Source of the DNA: Streptomyces sp. NBC_00490
GTDB taxonomy: Bacteria; Actinomycetota; Actinomycetes; Streptomycetales; Streptomycetaceae
DNA length: 64,000 bases
Assembly (NCBI RefSeq): GCF_036013645.1
Contig: NZ_CP107869.1
Location: forward strand, 5,580,001-5,644,000
Direction of reading: 5' to 3'
In this document: positions 1-8,437 of the stretch, one piece after another
Position numbering within the stretch: position 1 is the stretch's first letter
Layout: the number at the start of each line of letters is the position of its first letter
Program-made: the position numbers and the translations under genes
Notes under the pieces: generated by a model
Told to the model about the DNA's origin: nothing
The model's database searches: none
Seen by the model: only the letters and a program-made list of their open reading frames with translations

Positions 1-1
1 C

Positions 2-595
2 GTCGTGGAACTCGACGCGGGGGTGGTGCGGCTGGCCCGCGAGGACCCGGCACTGTCCGCGCTCAACGGACACGCGTACGACGACCGGCGCGTCCAGGTC
101 ACCACGGGCGACGCCTTCAACTGGCTGCGGGGAGCGCCGCGGGGCGTCTACGACGTGGTGATCGCGGACCTGCCCGACCCCGGGATCACGGCCAGCACGA
201 AGCTGTACTCCCAGGAGTTCTACGGCCTGGTCAGGCGGGCGCTGGCTCCGGGCGGCCGCGTGGTGGTGCACGCCGGTCCGGTGTCGAGCCGCCCCCGCGC
301 CTTCTGGACTGTGGACAGGACGATCCGCGCGGCGGGGCTGAGGACGGTGCCGTACTGCGTGGGCGGCCGCGACTCCGGCTTCGCGGCGGGCCCGGACCGC
401 ACGACGGGGGCGAGCCGGGCGCCGCGGGACTGGGGGTTCGTCCTGGCCTCCACTCACCGCCCGGACCTCCGGCTCGACGCCGAGGGGTCGGAGCGGACGC
501 TGACCCGGGCGGGCCTGGAGGCGGACAGGAGGGCGGCGGAGAAGACGCGGGTCAGGGGGTCGGAGGTGTCGACGCTGGTGCATCCGCGCTATTGA
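2..595 (+). CDS. Spermidine synthase-like methyltransferase-fold protein, C-terminal part
   Basis: The 5' part lies outside the window and the frame is open from the first bases. The visible 197 residues hold the C-terminal half of a spermidine/spermine synthase fold: an acidic ELD at the start (ligand of the nucleotide or decarboxylated SAM moiety), GDAFNWL, then VVIADLPDP (the aspartate region that carries the catalytic acid in aminopropyltransferases) and TKLYSQEFY. In actinobacteria this domain often sits behind an N-terminal membrane domain; that part cannot be seen here. The substrate is not fixed by sequence, so polyamine aminopropyl transfer is a family-based guess. It is followed after 74 bases by the SRPBCC gene on the same strand. 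Confidence 0.8.
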   Translation, partial: VVELDAGVVRLAREDPALSALNGHAYDDRRVQVTTGDAFNWLRGAPRGVYDVVIADLPDPGITASTKLYSQEFYGLVRRALAPGGRVVVHAGPVSSRPRAFWTVDRTIRAAGLRTVPYCVGGRDSGFAAGPDRTTGASRAPRDWGFVLASTHRPDLRLDAEGSERTLTRAGLEADRRAAEKTRVRGSEVSTLVHPRY

Positions 596-669
596 GGCCC
601 GCGCCGACGCGCGGTCACTTTCAACCAACCAGGGTGCGCGGCGGCGCCCACTGGGTAGGCTCGGTGACC

Positions 670-1893
670 ATGGAGCATGAGGTGTTCGTTCCGGTTCCGG
701 CCGAGCGGCTCAGGGAGGCGCTGGCCGATCCCGTTCGGTTCGCCCGGGCTGTTCCCGGGCTCCAGCAGGACGCAGGCGCCGAGCCCGTCAGCGGGCGGCT
801 GAAAGTACGCGTCGGCGGCCACACCATCACCTACCGCGGCTCGGCCCGCCTCTCCGCCCGGGACGACGGTTCCCACGTCGTCGAGGGCGACGCCACCGAG
901 GCCCGTGGCACCGGCGTGGTGAAACTCGCCCTCACTCTGAGGGTGGACGAGGCCGACGGCGGCTCCCGGCTCACCTTCTCCGGCACCGCCTCCGCCGACG
1001 GTCGCATCAAGGAGCTTCCGGCGGATGCCGTCACCTCGGCCGTCACCCGCCTGCTGAACCGTTTCGCGGAGCACCTGGGCTCGACGACGGAACCCAAACG
1101 GGGCCCGCAGCCCGCACACACCACCGACCCGACCGAGCCTCCGGCCGACGGGGACGCAAAGCAGGCCGAACCTTCGGCCGCCGAGACCCCCGGGCGCGAC
1201 GAGCCTGCGGCTGGCGGGGGTGCGGAGCAGGACGAGCCTTCGGCCGCCGAGTCGCGGACGGCCAAGGGCACCGAGTCCCCGGCCGCCGAGAGTGCCGGGC
1301 GTGACGGGCCTTCGACCGCCGAGAACACCGGGCGCGACGAGCCTGCGGCTGGCGGGGGTGCGGAGCAGGACGGGCCTTCGGCCGCCGAGCCGTCGACAGC
1401 CAAGGGCACCGAGTCCTCGGCCGCCGAAGGCGCCGGCGTTCCGGACTCCGCCGACGCCGGCCCGGCGGCGACTCAGGACGGCGACACCACCGGGCCCGCC
1501 GCCCCCCTCGCCCCCGAAGCCACCGGAGACTCCGCACCCTCCGCGACGGGCGACTCCGAGGCCGGTCCCGACGCCGACGGCACACCCGCCACCCCCGAAG
1601 CCCCGCACACCCCGGACGCCCTCGACGAGCCCGCCCCCGTACCCGTCGAACCCGAACCCGCCCCCGTCGGCTTCACCCCCGACCTCCCCGCCGAAGCCGC
1701 GCACGCGCGCCGCACGATGATCGGCCGGAGTGCGGAGGAGGTCGACCACGCCCCGCCGCGCGGCCGGTACGCGCCCGTGCCCGCTCCGCACACCGGTGCC
1801 CCGCACTCCGCCCTGCGCTGGGCGGCCCCCGCGGCGGCCGTCGTCGTCGCGTCGGCGATCGTCGTCAGCCGGGTGCTGCGCAAGCGGCACTGA
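670..1893 (+). CDS. SRPBCC (CoxG-like) domain protein with low-complexity tail and C-terminal membrane anchor
   Basis: The protein has 407 residues. Residues 1-140 resemble the CoxG / polyketide cyclase SRPBCC fold (MEHEVFVPVPAERLREAL at the start, an alternating strand pattern and a last amphipathic helix). Residues 140-380 are a low-complexity tail rich in Ala, Pro, Glu, Gly and Thr, with an internal tandem duplication. A hydrophobic stretch at about 383-402 followed by RKRH is a tail anchor, so the SRPBCC domain should face the cytoplasm. ATG 670 was chosen; GTG 664 is in frame. A TAGGCT box at 656-661 could be the -10 of a leaderless or nearly leaderless transcript. The CoxG fold binds hydrophobic ligands; the ligand here is unknown. 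Confidence 0.75.
   Translation: MEHEVFVPVPAERLREALADPVRFARAVPGLQQDAGAEPVSGRLKVRVGGHTITYRGSARLSARDDGSHVVEGDATEARGTGVVKLALTLRVDEADGGSRLTFSGTASADGRIKELPADAVTSAVTRLLNRFAEHLGSTTEPKRGPQPAHTTDPTEPPADGDAKQAEPSAAETPGRDEPAAGGGAEQDEPSAAESRTAKGTESPAAESAGRDGPSTAENTGRDEPAAGGGAEQDGPSAAEPSTAKGTESSAAEGAGVPDSADAGPAATQDGDTTGPAAPLAPEATGDSAPSATGDSEAGPDADGTPATPEAPHTPDALDEPAPVPVEPEPAPVGFTPDLPAEAAHARRTMIGRSAEEVDHAPPRGRYAPVPAPHTGAPHSALRWAAPAAAVVVASAIVVSRVLRKRH
1190..1465 (+). repeat. 138-bp in-frame tandem duplication inside the SRPBCC gene tail
   Basis: Two 46-codon units, 1190-1327 and 1328-1465, are nearly identical over their first 100 bases; the first 62 bases differ at one position. Both encode Gly-Arg-Asp-Glu-Pro-Ala-Ala-Gly-Gly-Gly-Ala-Glu-Gln-Asp and later Ala-Lys-Gly-Thr-Glu-Ser. 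The identity at DNA level points to a recent duplication in the linker between the soluble domain and the membrane anchor. Confidence 0.85.
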
Positions 1894-1934
1894 GGAATCG
1901 GGGATGGCCGGAAGCACCCCCTTGATCACCGCAG

Positions 1935-1940
1935 TAGGGT
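1935..1940 (+). promoter_or_regulatory. Likely -10 box (TAGGGT) of a leaderless aldose epimerase transcript
   Basis: TAGGGT fits the actinobacterial TAnnnT -10 pattern and ends six bases before the GTG start at 1947. There is no Shine-Dalgarno sequence. Transcription would start at or next to the start codon. Confidence 0.55.
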
Positions 1941-1946
1941 CGTCCC

Positions 1947-2735
1947 GTGAGTAACGAACCCATCACGCTGACCGCGGGCGACGCGGAGGTGACCGTGCTG
2001 CCGGGAAACGGCGGCCGGATCGGCGGACTGCGCGTCGGCGGTACCGAACTGCTGCGGCAGGGCGAGCGCTTCGGCTGTTTCCCGATGGTGCCCTGGTGCG
2101 GGCGGATCAGGGACGGCCGTTTCCGGGACGGGGCGACGGTCCATCAGATGCCGCTCAACTCCCCGCCGCACGCCATCCACGGCACCGCCCGCGACGGCGC
2201 CTGGCGCGTCGCGCGCACGACGACGGACGAGGCGGTCATCACGTACGACCTGGTCGAGCCCTGGCCCTACCCGGGCCGGGTCACGCAGCAGGTCGCCCTC
2301 ACACCGGACGCCGTGACGCTCACGATGTCCGTCGAGACGTACGACTCCTCCTTCCCGGCCCAGATCGGCTGGCACCCGTGGTTCAACAGGAACCTCGGTG
2401 GCGAGGACGTGCGGCTGGCCTTCTCCGCCGCCTGGCAGGAGGAGCGCGGCGACGACCACCTGCCCACCGGCAACCGTCTCGACCCCAAGCCCGGCCCCTG
2501 GGACGACTGCTTCGGGATGCCCGGCGGCGTGGACGTCACCCTCACCTGGCCGGGACGGCTGGAGCTCACCGTCGCCTCCCGCGAGGAGTGGGTCGTGGTC
2601 TACGACGAGCAGGCCGAGGCGGTCTGCGTGGAACCGCAGACCGGGCCGCCCAACGGACTGAACACCGCCCCCCGCCTGGTCACGCCCCTGGAGCCGCTGG
2701 AGGCCTCGACGACCTGGAGCTGGCGCCGCCTCTAA
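1947..2735 (+). CDS. Aldose 1-epimerase family protein
   Basis: The 262-residue protein belongs to the galactose mutarotase-like family, which interconverts alpha and beta anomers of hexoses (or hexose-6-phosphates) in the cytoplasm. The family histidines are visible at His78 (in IHGTARDG) and His143 (in GWHPWFNR), and the catalytic Glu lies near the C-terminus in EPQTGPPN. The Arg-containing PWCGRIRDGRF segment at about 49-59 binds substrate in the family. Length is slightly below the usual 280-340, as in the short actinobacterial forms. The GTG start is set by the -10 box six bases upstream. pyrE follows after 10 bases, but pyrE seems to have its own promoter overlapping the stop codon of this gene. 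Confidence 0.88.
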   Translation: MSNEPITLTAGDAEVTVLPGNGGRIGGLRVGGTELLRQGERFGCFPMVPWCGRIRDGRFRDGATVHQMPLNSPPHAIHGTARDGAWRVARTTTDEAVITYDLVEPWPYPGRVTQQVALTPDAVTLTMSVETYDSSFPAQIGWHPWFNRNLGGEDVRLAFSAAWQEERGDDHLPTGNRLDPKPGPWDDCFGMPGGVDVTLTWPGRLELTVASREEWVVVYDEQAEAVCVEPQTGPPNGLNTAPRLVTPLEPLEASTTWSWRRL

Positions 2736-2738
2736 GCT
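2733..2738 (+). promoter_or_regulatory. Likely -10 box (TAAGCT) of a leaderless pyrE transcript
   Basis: TAAGCT begins with the TAA stop codon of the epimerase gene and ends seven bases before the ATG of pyrE. No Shine-Dalgarno sequence is present, so pyrE is probably read from a leaderless mRNA. Confidence 0.5.
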
Positions 2739-2745
2739 GGCAGGC

Positions 2746-3297
2746 ATGACGGACGACGTACGCGGCGCGCTGCTGCAGCAGATCAAGGACAAGGCCGTGG
2801 TCCACGGCAAGGTGACCCTCTCCTCGGGCCTGGAGGCCGACTACTACGTCGACCTGCGCCGCATCACCCTGGACGGGGAAGCCGCCCCGCTGGTCGGGCA
2901 GGTGCTCCTGGACCTCACCGCCGACCTCGACTTCGACGCGGTGGGCGGCCTGACGATGGGCGCCGACCCGGTCGCCGCCGCCATGCTGCACGCGGCCGCC
3001 GCCCGCGGCCAGAAGCTCGACGCCTTCGTCGTCCGCAAGGCCGCCAAGGCGCACGGCCTCCAGCGCCGCGTCGAGGGCCCCGACATCGCGGGCCGCCGGG
3101 TCCTGGTCGTCGAGGACACCTCCACCACCGGCGGCTCCCCGCTCACCGCGGTCGAGGCCGTGCGGGAGGCGGGCGCCGAGGTCGTCGCCGTCGCCACGAT
3201 CGTGGACCGCGCGACCGGTGCGGCGGAGAAGATTCAGGAGGGCGCGGGGGTTCCGTATCGCTTCGCCTTCTCCAAGGATGAGCTGGGCCTCGACTGA
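2746..3297 (+). CDS. pyrE: Orotate phosphoribosyltransferase
   Basis: The enzyme makes orotidine 5'-phosphate from orotate and PRPP in de novo pyrimidine synthesis. The 183-residue length is normal. The PRPP-binding signature VLVVEDTSTTGGS lies at about residues 120-132, preceded by the catalytic loop FVVRKAAKAHG with its lysines. GLTMGADPVAAAM is the phosphate-binding region near 68-80. The gene stands apart from other pyr genes, as is usual in Streptomyces, beside the epimerase gene and fbaA. The ATG at 2746 is seven bases after a TAAGCT box. Confidence 0.96.
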   Translation: MTDDVRGALLQQIKDKAVVHGKVTLSSGLEADYYVDLRRITLDGEAAPLVGQVLLDLTADLDFDAVGGLTMGADPVAAAMLHAAAARGQKLDAFVVRKAAKAHGLQRRVEGPDIAGRRVLVVEDTSTTGGSPLTAVEAVREAGAEVVAVATIVDRATGAAEKIQEGAGVPYRFAFSKDELGLD

Positions 3298-3298
3298 G

Positions 3299-3307
3299 TT
3301 ATCCACA
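3299..3307 (+). other. Single TTATCCACA motif (DnaA-box-like)
   Basis: TTATCCACA matches the classical DnaA box and lies directly after the pyrE stop, in the pyrE-fbaA gap. It is alone; an origin would need a cluster. A role in DnaA-dependent regulation is possible but unproven. Confidence 0.3.
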
Positions 3308-3427
3308 GGCTGAGACGTGAGGGCGGACCATCCGGTCAAGTCTGGAAAGATGGGGCCGACGATGACGTCGCCCCCTAGGTCAGGGCCGTAAGGAACCAGC
3401 CAACCCGCACAATCAAGGAGCGGTCAG

Positions 3428-4450
3428 ATGCCCATCGCAACTCCCGAGGTCTACAACGAGATGCTCGACCGGGCGAAGGCGGGCAAGTTCGCCTACCCGG
3501 CCATCAACGTCACCTCGACGCAGACCCTGCACGCGGCGCTGCGCGGCTTCGCCGAGGCCGAGAGCGACGGCATCATCCAGATCTCGACCGGTGGCGCCGA
3601 GTTCCTGGGCGGTCAGTACAACAAGGACATGGTCACCGGTTCGGTGGCTCTTGCCGAGTTCGCGCACATCGTCGCCAAGAAGTACGACATCACCGTCGCG
3701 CTGCACACGGACCACTGCCCCAAGGACAAGCTCGACGGGTATGTACGTCCGCTGCTCGCGGTGTCGGAGGAGCGCGTCGCCCGCGGCGAGAACCCGCTCT
3801 TCCAGTCGCACATGTGGGACGGCTCGGCCGAGACCCTCGCGGACAACCTGACCATCGCGCAGGAGCTCCTCGAGCGCGCCCGCGCCGCGAAGATCATCCT
3901 CGAGGTCGAGATCACCCCGACCGGTGGCGAGGAGGACGGCGTCTCGCACGAGATCAACGACTCCCTCTACACCACGGTCGACGACGCGATCCGTACCGTC
4001 GAGGCCCTCGGCCTCGGTGAGAAGGGCCGCTACCTGCTCGCCGCCTCCTTCGGCAACGTGCACGGTGTCTACAAGCCGGGCAACGTCGTCCTGCGCCCCG
4101 AGCTCCTCAAGGAGCTGAACGAGGGCGTGGCCGCCAAGTACGGCAAGGCGTCCCCGTTCGACTTCGTCTTCCACGGCGGCTCCGGCTCCACCGAGGCGGA
4201 GATCGCGCTCGCGCTGGACAACGGCGTCGTGAAGATGAACATCGACACGGACACGCAGTACGCCTTCACCCGCCCGGTCGCGGACCACATGTTCCGCAAC
4301 TACGACGGTGTCCTGAAGGTCGACGGCGAGGTCGGCTCCAAGAAGACCTACGACCCGCGCACCTGGGGCAAGCTGGCCGAGGCGAGCATGGCCGCGCGCG
4401 TGACGGAGGCCTGCGCCAACCTGCGTTCCACGGGTACGAAGCTCAAGTAA
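3428..4450 (+). CDS. fbaA: Class II fructose-bisphosphate aldolase
   Basis: This zinc enzyme cleaves fructose 1,6-bisphosphate to glyceraldehyde 3-phosphate and dihydroxyacetone phosphate in glycolysis and works in reverse in gluconeogenesis. The 340-residue length is typical of the FbaA type. Metal and phosphate motifs are visible: ALHTDHCPKD (zinc His and catalytic Asp), LEVEITPTGGEEDG, HGGSGS and MNIDTDTQ. A Shine-Dalgarno AAGGAG precedes the ATG by six bases. The gene has its own upstream region of 130 bases and is closed by a strong terminator at 4465-4495, so it is probably a single-gene unit with high constant expression. Confidence 0.97.
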   Translation: MPIATPEVYNEMLDRAKAGKFAYPAINVTSTQTLHAALRGFAEAESDGIIQISTGGAEFLGGQYNKDMVTGSVALAEFAHIVAKKYDITVALHTDHCPKDKLDGYVRPLLAVSEERVARGENPLFQSHMWDGSAETLADNLTIAQELLERARAAKIILEVEITPTGGEEDGVSHEINDSLYTTVDDAIRTVEALGLGEKGRYLLAASFGNVHGVYKPGNVVLRPELLKELNEGVAAKYGKASPFDFVFHGGSGSTEAEIALALDNGVVKMNIDTDTQYAFTRPVADHMFRNYDGVLKVDGEVGSKKTYDPRTWGKLAEASMAARVTEACANLRSTGTKLK

Positions 4451-4464
4451 CCCGAGATCCTCAC

Positions 4465-4495
4465 GAGCCCGGCGTCTGTCTACGGCGCCGGGCTC
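4465..4495 (+). terminator. Terminator after fbaA
   Basis: Perfect 10-bp stem: GAGCCCGGCG (4465-4474) pairs with CGCCGGGCTC (4486-4495) across an 11-base loop, starting 14 bases after the fbaA stop. There is no long T-run, as is common in Streptomyces. Confidence 0.8.
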
Positions 4496-4511
4496 GCTGT
4501 ATACCTGGGGC

Positions 4512-5978
4512 ATGTCCGATGTCCGGCTGTCCTCGCCGCAAGGCAAGTGGATCCTGCTGACCACTGTGCTCGGCTCCAGCATGGCCCTGCTGGACTCGAC
4601 CGTCGTCAACGTGGCGCTTCCCCGTATCGGCGAAGACCTGGACGCGGATCTCGCCGCCCTCCAGTGGACGGTCAACGCGTACATGCTGACGCTGGCCGGG
4701 CTGATCCTGCTGGGGGGATCGCTCGGGGACCGCTACGGGCGGCGCAAGGTCTTCGTCGTGGGCGTGGTCTGGTTCGCCGCCGCCTCCCTGCTGTGCGGAC
4801 TCGCGCCGAACGCCGGTGTCCTGATCGCCGCCCGCGCCCTGCAAGGGGTCGGCGGCGCGCTCCTCACCCCCGGCTCGCTCGCCCTCATCCAGGCCTCCTT
4901 CCACCCCGACGACCGGGGCCGGGCCGTCGGCCTGTGGTCCGGGTTCGGCGGCATCGGAGCAGCGGTGGGGCCGTTCCTGGGCGGCTGGCTGGTGGACGGA
5001 CCGGGCTGGCGCTGGGTGTTCCTGCTGAACGTGCCGGTGGCGCTGCTGTGCGCCCCGATCGCGGTGCGTCATGTCCCGGAGTCCGGGGACGGGCGGGTCC
5101 ACACCCGTTTCGACGTGCTCGGCGCGGTACTGGGCGCGCTGGCCCTGGCGTTCGTGACGTACGCGCTGATCGAGGCGCGCGGGGGGTCCGTGGCGGTCGT
5201 CGTCGCGGCGGTCGCCGGGGTGGCCGCGGGGGTGGCCTTCGTGGTCGTCGAGAAGCGCCGCCCGGACCCGATGATGCCGCTCGACATCTTCGCGTCGAGG
5301 CAGTTCACCGCCGTCAACCTCGTCACGCTCTGCGTCTACGCGGCCTTCGGCGGCTTCTTCTTCCTGGCCGCGCTCCAGCTCCAGGTCGTCTCCGGCTACA
5401 CGGCCCTCGGCGCGGGGACGGCCCTGCTGCCGACCACCGCCCTGATGCTGCTGTTCTCCGCCCGCTCGGGCGCCCTCGCCGACCGCATCGGCCCCCGCAT
5501 CCCGCTGACCGTCGGGCCGCTGCTGTGCGCGGCGGGGATGCTGCTGATGCTGCGGGTCGGCGAGGACGCCTCGTACGTCGCCGACGTCCTGCCCGCCCTG
5601 CTGGTCCTGGGCCTCGGCATGGTCGGCCTGGTCGCCCCGCTGACCGCGACCGTCCTGGCCTCCGTGGACGTGGGACGGGCGGGTCTGGCCAGCGGTGTCA
5701 ACAACGCGGCCGCCCGGGCGGCGGGCCTGATCGCGGTGGCCGCGCTGCCGCTGATCGCCGGGATGGGGGAGGAGGCGTACCGGTCGCCGGCCGCCTTCGA
5801 CGAGGCGTTCGGGCGGGCGATGACGGTGTGTGCCGGGCTGCTGGTGCTGGGAGCGGGCGTGGCCTTCGCGACCGTACGCACCCTGCCGCCGGACTGTGTC
5901 CGGCCGGAGTGCCTCCACCACGGGTCCGTCATGGCGCCTCCGCTGGAGGGTCGGCCGGCGCGGAAGCGTCTGGTCTAG
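4512..5978 (+). CDS. MFS multidrug exporter, 14-TM DHA2 (EmrB/QacA) type
   Basis: The 488-residue integral membrane protein belongs to the drug:H+ antiporter-2 group. Signature motifs are LDSTVVNVALPRIGEDL in TM1, GDRYGRRKVF in the loop after TM2 (motif A), and RALQGVGGALLTPGSLALI around TM4. Fourteen hydrophobic segments can be counted. It probably expels a hydrophobic toxic compound in exchange for protons; the substrate cannot be read from sequence. A TATACC box six bases before the ATG suggests a leaderless start. No regulator gene is adjacent. DUF3151 follows after 41 bases. Confidence 0.9.
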   Translation: MSDVRLSSPQGKWILLTTVLGSSMALLDSTVVNVALPRIGEDLDADLAALQWTVNAYMLTLAGLILLGGSLGDRYGRRKVFVVGVVWFAAASLLCGLAPNAGVLIAARALQGVGGALLTPGSLALIQASFHPDDRGRAVGLWSGFGGIGAAVGPFLGGWLVDGPGWRWVFLLNVPVALLCAPIAVRHVPESGDGRVHTRFDVLGAVLGALALAFVTYALIEARGGSVAVVVAAVAGVAAGVAFVVVEKRRPDPMMPLDIFASRQFTAVNLVTLCVYAAFGGFFFLAALQLQVVSGYTALGAGTALLPTTALMLLFSARSGALADRIGPRIPLTVGPLLCAAGMLLMLRVGEDASYVADVLPALLVLGLGMVGLVAPLTATVLASVDVGRAGLASGVNNAAARAAGLIAVAALPLIAGMGEEAYRSPAAFDEAFGRAMTVCAGLLVLGAGVAFATVRTLPPDCVRPECLHHGSVMAPPLEGRPARKRLV

Positions 5979-6019
5979 CGGGGCCCTCGGCCGCCCCGCC
6001 GATGGAGGAGACTTGACCC

Positions 6020-6433
6020 ATGTCGATTCACGAAAATCTCCTCGGGGGACCGCCCCCGACCCACCTCCCCGACGACCCCGGGCCGCGTGAGCTGCTGGCC
6101 GCCGGTACCGCGCCCGCCGATGTCGCCGCGAAGTACCCGACGTCCTCGCTGGCCTGGGCCCGGCTGGCCGACGACGCCTTCGAGCGGGGCAGCGTCGTGG
6201 AGTCGTACGCCTACGCCCGTACGGGCTACCACCGCGGTCTGGACTCGCTGCGCCGCAACGGCTGGAAGGGCCACGGCCCGGTGCCGTGGGAGCACGAGCC
6301 GAACCGCGGTTTCCTGCGCGCCCTGCACGCCCTCGCCCGCGCCGCGGGGTCGATCGGTGAGCAGGAGGAGTACGAGCGCTGCTCGCAGTTCCTGAAGGAC
6401 TCCTCGCCCACGGCGGCACAGACGCTGGGCTAG
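6020..6433 (+). CDS. DUF3151 family protein
   Basis: The 137-residue soluble protein matches the actinobacterial DUF3151 family, which is often found close to fbaA. It is mostly helical: AAGTAPADVAAKYPTSSLAWARLADDAF near the N-terminus resembles a TPR-like helix pair, followed by SYAYARTGYHRGLDSLRRNGWKGHGPVPWEHEPNRGFLRALHALARAAG in the middle (given here only to locate the conserved WKG and PWEHEPNRGFLR elements, about residues 75-96). No catalytic motif is seen and no function is known. GGAGGAGA lies upstream of the ATG. A strong terminator follows. Confidence 0.85.
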   Translation: MSIHENLLGGPPPTHLPDDPGPRELLAAGTAPADVAAKYPTSSLAWARLADDAFERGSVVESYAYARTGYHRGLDSLRRNGWKGHGPVPWEHEPNRGFLRALHALARAAGSIGEQEEYERCSQFLKDSSPTAAQTLG

Positions 6434-6446
6434 GGAAGGCTCCGGT

Positions 6447-6486
6447 GCGGGGCCCGTCCGGCGGTGACCGGGCGGGCCCCGCGCTT
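6447..6486 (+). terminator. Terminator after the DUF3151 gene
   Basis: GCGGGGCCCG (6447-6456) pairs perfectly with CGGGCCCCGC (6473-6482) and is followed by GCTTTT. It separates the DUF3151 gene from the lipoprotein/ABC operon. Confidence 0.85.
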
Positions 6487-6522
6487 TTCCCGCCCCCTCG
6501 CGGCCGCATGACCGGCTGACAG

Positions 6523-6559
6523 GTTCTTCAACAGTTCTTCATCGGCTCCGCCCTACGGT
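6523..6559 (+). promoter_or_regulatory. OmpR/PhoB-type direct repeat and promoter of the lipoprotein-ABC operon
   Basis: GTTCTTCA occurs twice, at 6523-6530 and 6534-6541, exactly 11 bp apart. That is one helical turn and is how winged-helix OmpR/PhoB regulators bind. A TACGGT box (-10 like) at 6554-6559 follows 12 bases later, so the repeats cover the -35 position, as in activated promoters. The likely ligand is the OmpR-type regulator at 12079-12786, which ends the same locus. Confidence 0.55.
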
Positions 6560-6611
6560 CGGCCTGCCCGGCGCGGTCGCGGACGGGTTCGACAGGAGAG
6601 CGGGAGAACCG

Positions 6612-7178
6612 ATGGGGACGTATCGGATACTGCCGGCCGTGGCGGCCTCGGTCGTGGTGTTCGTGGTCGGCGGCTGCGGGAGCGGTGACGAGGGGGCGGG
6701 GGTCCCGACGGCAGACGGCGGCACGGGCGTGTCGGCCTCGCAGAGCGCCGGGGACGACGTGGCCGCGTATGTGCAGGCCCGGCGGGAGTACGTGAAGTGC
6801 CTCCGGGAGAACGGCGTCGACGCCCCGGACCCGGACGCCAAGGGGAACATCGACTTCGGCGGCGCCGACATTCTGCGCGCCCTGAAGAAGGACCCCAAGT
6901 TCCTGACCGCCACCCAGAAGTGCGGCAAGGACCTGCCCGCCGTGCCCGAGAGCCTCGAGAAGGGCAACCAGCCCCCGCTCTCCGCCGAGCAGATCGAGGT
7001 GGAGCGCGAGTACGCCGCGTGCATGCAGAAGAACGGCGCCGCCGACTTCCCCGACCCGGGGCCCGACGGTCTCGGCCAGGGCGAGTGGGACCAGACCTCG
7101 GCCGGTGCGAAGCGGGCCACCCGTATCTGCGGGCCGATCATCGGGGTTCCGGCGACTCCGAGCCCCGGCAAGGGCTGA
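6612..7178 (+). CDS. Secreted lipoprotein of unknown function
   Basis: The 188-residue protein starts with a lipoprotein signal peptide; the lipobox VGGC places the lipidated Cys near residue 22. The mature part has no recognised domain. It contains two similar segments, each with a Cys: EYVKCLRENGVDAPDPD and EYAACMQKNGAADFPDPG, so it may be an internal duplication, with further Cys residues (KCGKDL, RICGP) that could pair after export. It is the first gene of a unit with an efflux adaptor and a MacB-type transporter, and probably acts with them at the membrane surface, perhaps sensing or binding the transported compound. Confidence 0.75.
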   Translation: MGTYRILPAVAASVVVFVVGGCGSGDEGAGVPTADGGTGVSASQSAGDDVAAYVQARREYVKCLRENGVDAPDPDAKGNIDFGGADILRALKKDPKFLTATQKCGKDLPAVPESLEKGNQPPLSAEQIEVEREYAACMQKNGAADFPDPGPDGLGQGEWDQTSAGAKRATRICGPIIGVPATPSPGKG

Positions 7179-7180
7179 TC

Positions 7181-8437
7181 ATGGCGGATGTGGACACCAC
7201 GGACACGGCGGGAGCGGCCGGTGCGGTGCCGCTGCCGGCGCGCGGCGGACCGAGGCGGCGTACGGCGCTCCTCGCCTCCGCCGGGGCCGTCGTCGTGACG
7301 GCCGTCGCCGTCGTCGGAGCTCTCGGGCTCGGCGGTGGCGCGGAGGAGGGCCCGAGCGCACCCTCCCGGGCCGGCTCGGTCGTCGCGGTCACCCGCGCGA
7401 CACTGACCGAACGCACCCAGGTGGACGGCCGGTTGGGCTACGGCACGGAGATACCGCTGCCGGTCAGGGCGACGGGCACGGTGACCTGGCTGCCGGAGCA
7501 GGGTGTCACGGTGCGGCGCGGTGGCGCGCTGCTCCGTGTCGACGACCGCCCCGTGGTGCTCCTGTACGGGAGGCTGCCCATGTACCGGGACCTGGGGCTG
7601 ACCGCCACGACCGATACGACGGGCACGACCGACCCGACCGACTCCGAGTCCACCGAGGCCTCGGGATCCGGGGCCGACGGTGAACGCGCCGCGCCGACCG
7701 AGCCGCCGGCCTCGGCCGAGCCGTCCGCGCCGACGGAGCTCAAGGGCATGGATGTCCTCCAGTTCGAGACCAACCTGGCCGCACTCGGCTACACCGGCTT
7801 CACGGTGGACGAGACGTTCACCGCGAAGACGGCCCAGGCGGTCGAGCGCTGGCAGAGGTCGCTCGGGCTGCCCGAGACCGGGACGGTCGGCATCGGTGAC
7901 GTCGTCTACTCCACGGGCCTGGTCCGGATCGGTCGGCCGGGCGTCCGGCTCGGCGGCGCCGCCGGAGAGAACACCCTCACCTACACCGGTACCGCCCGGA
8001 AGGTCGTCGTCGACGCCTCCGCCGCGGACGCCGCCTGGGCCGTACGCGGTACGGGGGTCCGCGTCCGGCTGCCCGACGGGACGACCGTGAAGGGCGAGGT
8101 GGCGTCGGTGGGGAAGCAGGCGGCGCCCGAGGGGGGCGGCGAGGGCGACCCGGAGCAGGGCGGCGCCACGGTGCCGGTGACCGTCACCATCCGGGACCAG
8201 AAGTCCGTGGGGCGCCTGGAGAGCGGGCCCGTCACCGTCGAGTACGTGGGGCGTGAGGCCAAGGACGTCCTCGCCGTACCGGTCGCCGCGCTGGTCGCCC
8301 TCGCCGAGGGCGGGCACGGACTGGAGACCGAGCAGGGCCGGTTCGTCGCCGTACGGACGGGGCTGTTCGCCGACGGCAAGGTGGAGGTCAGCGGTCCCGC
8401 GGTCCGCGAGGGCATGAAGGTGAGGATCCCGGAGTGA
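7181..8437 (+). CDS. Membrane-anchored adaptor with peptidoglycan-binding domain (HlyD/MacA-like)
   Basis: The 418-residue protein has a cytoplasmic N-terminus, one TM segment at about 27-50 and a large outside part. Residues 60-140 look like a lipoyl/barrel-sandwich hybrid split by an insertion ([25 protein letters not shown]); a peptidoglycan_binding_1 motif follows ([21 protein letters not shown], then [18 protein letters not shown]); the C-terminal part returns to the adaptor fold ([21 protein letters not shown]). This is the adaptor commonly encoded with MacB-type ABC genes in Gram-positive bacteria. The ATG at 7181 is two bases after the lipoprotein stop, and the stop overlaps the next GTG, so translation is coupled. 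Confidence 0.85.
   Translation: MADVDTTDTAGAAGAVPLPARGGPRRRTALLASAGAVVVTAVAVVGALGLGGGAEEGPSAPSRAGSVVAVTRATLTERTQVDGRLGYGTEIPLPVRATGTVTWLPEQGVTVRRGGALLRVDDRPVVLLYGRLPMYRDLGLTATTDTTGTTDPTDSESTEASGSGADGERAAPTEPPASAEPSAPTELKGMDVLQFETNLAALGYTGFTVDETFTAKTAQAVERWQRSLGLPETGTVGIGDVVYSTGLVRIGRPGVRLGGAAGENTLTYTGTARKVVVDASAADAAWAVRGTGVRVRLPDGTTVKGEVASVGKQAAPEGGGEGDPEQGGATVPVTVTIRDQKSVGRLESGPVTVEYVGREAKDVLAVPVAALVALAEGGHGLETEQGRFVAVRTGLFADGKVEVSGPAVREGMKVRIPE

Noticed and set aside
589..1929. Minus-strand open frame opposite the SRPBCC gene
   Set aside because: Its Gly/Arg-rich repeats mirror the repeated tail of the real gene; no domain is visible.
3299..3307. TTATCCACA as part of a replication origin
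   Set aside because: Only one box is present, without a cluster or dnaA/dnaN nearby; it is listed only as an isolated motif.
4461..6509. Long open frame (682 codons) on the minus strand
   Set aside because: It is the antisense shadow of the MFS and DUF3151 genes, low-complexity and Arg/Pro/Gly-rich, and it runs through the fbaA and DUF3151 terminators.
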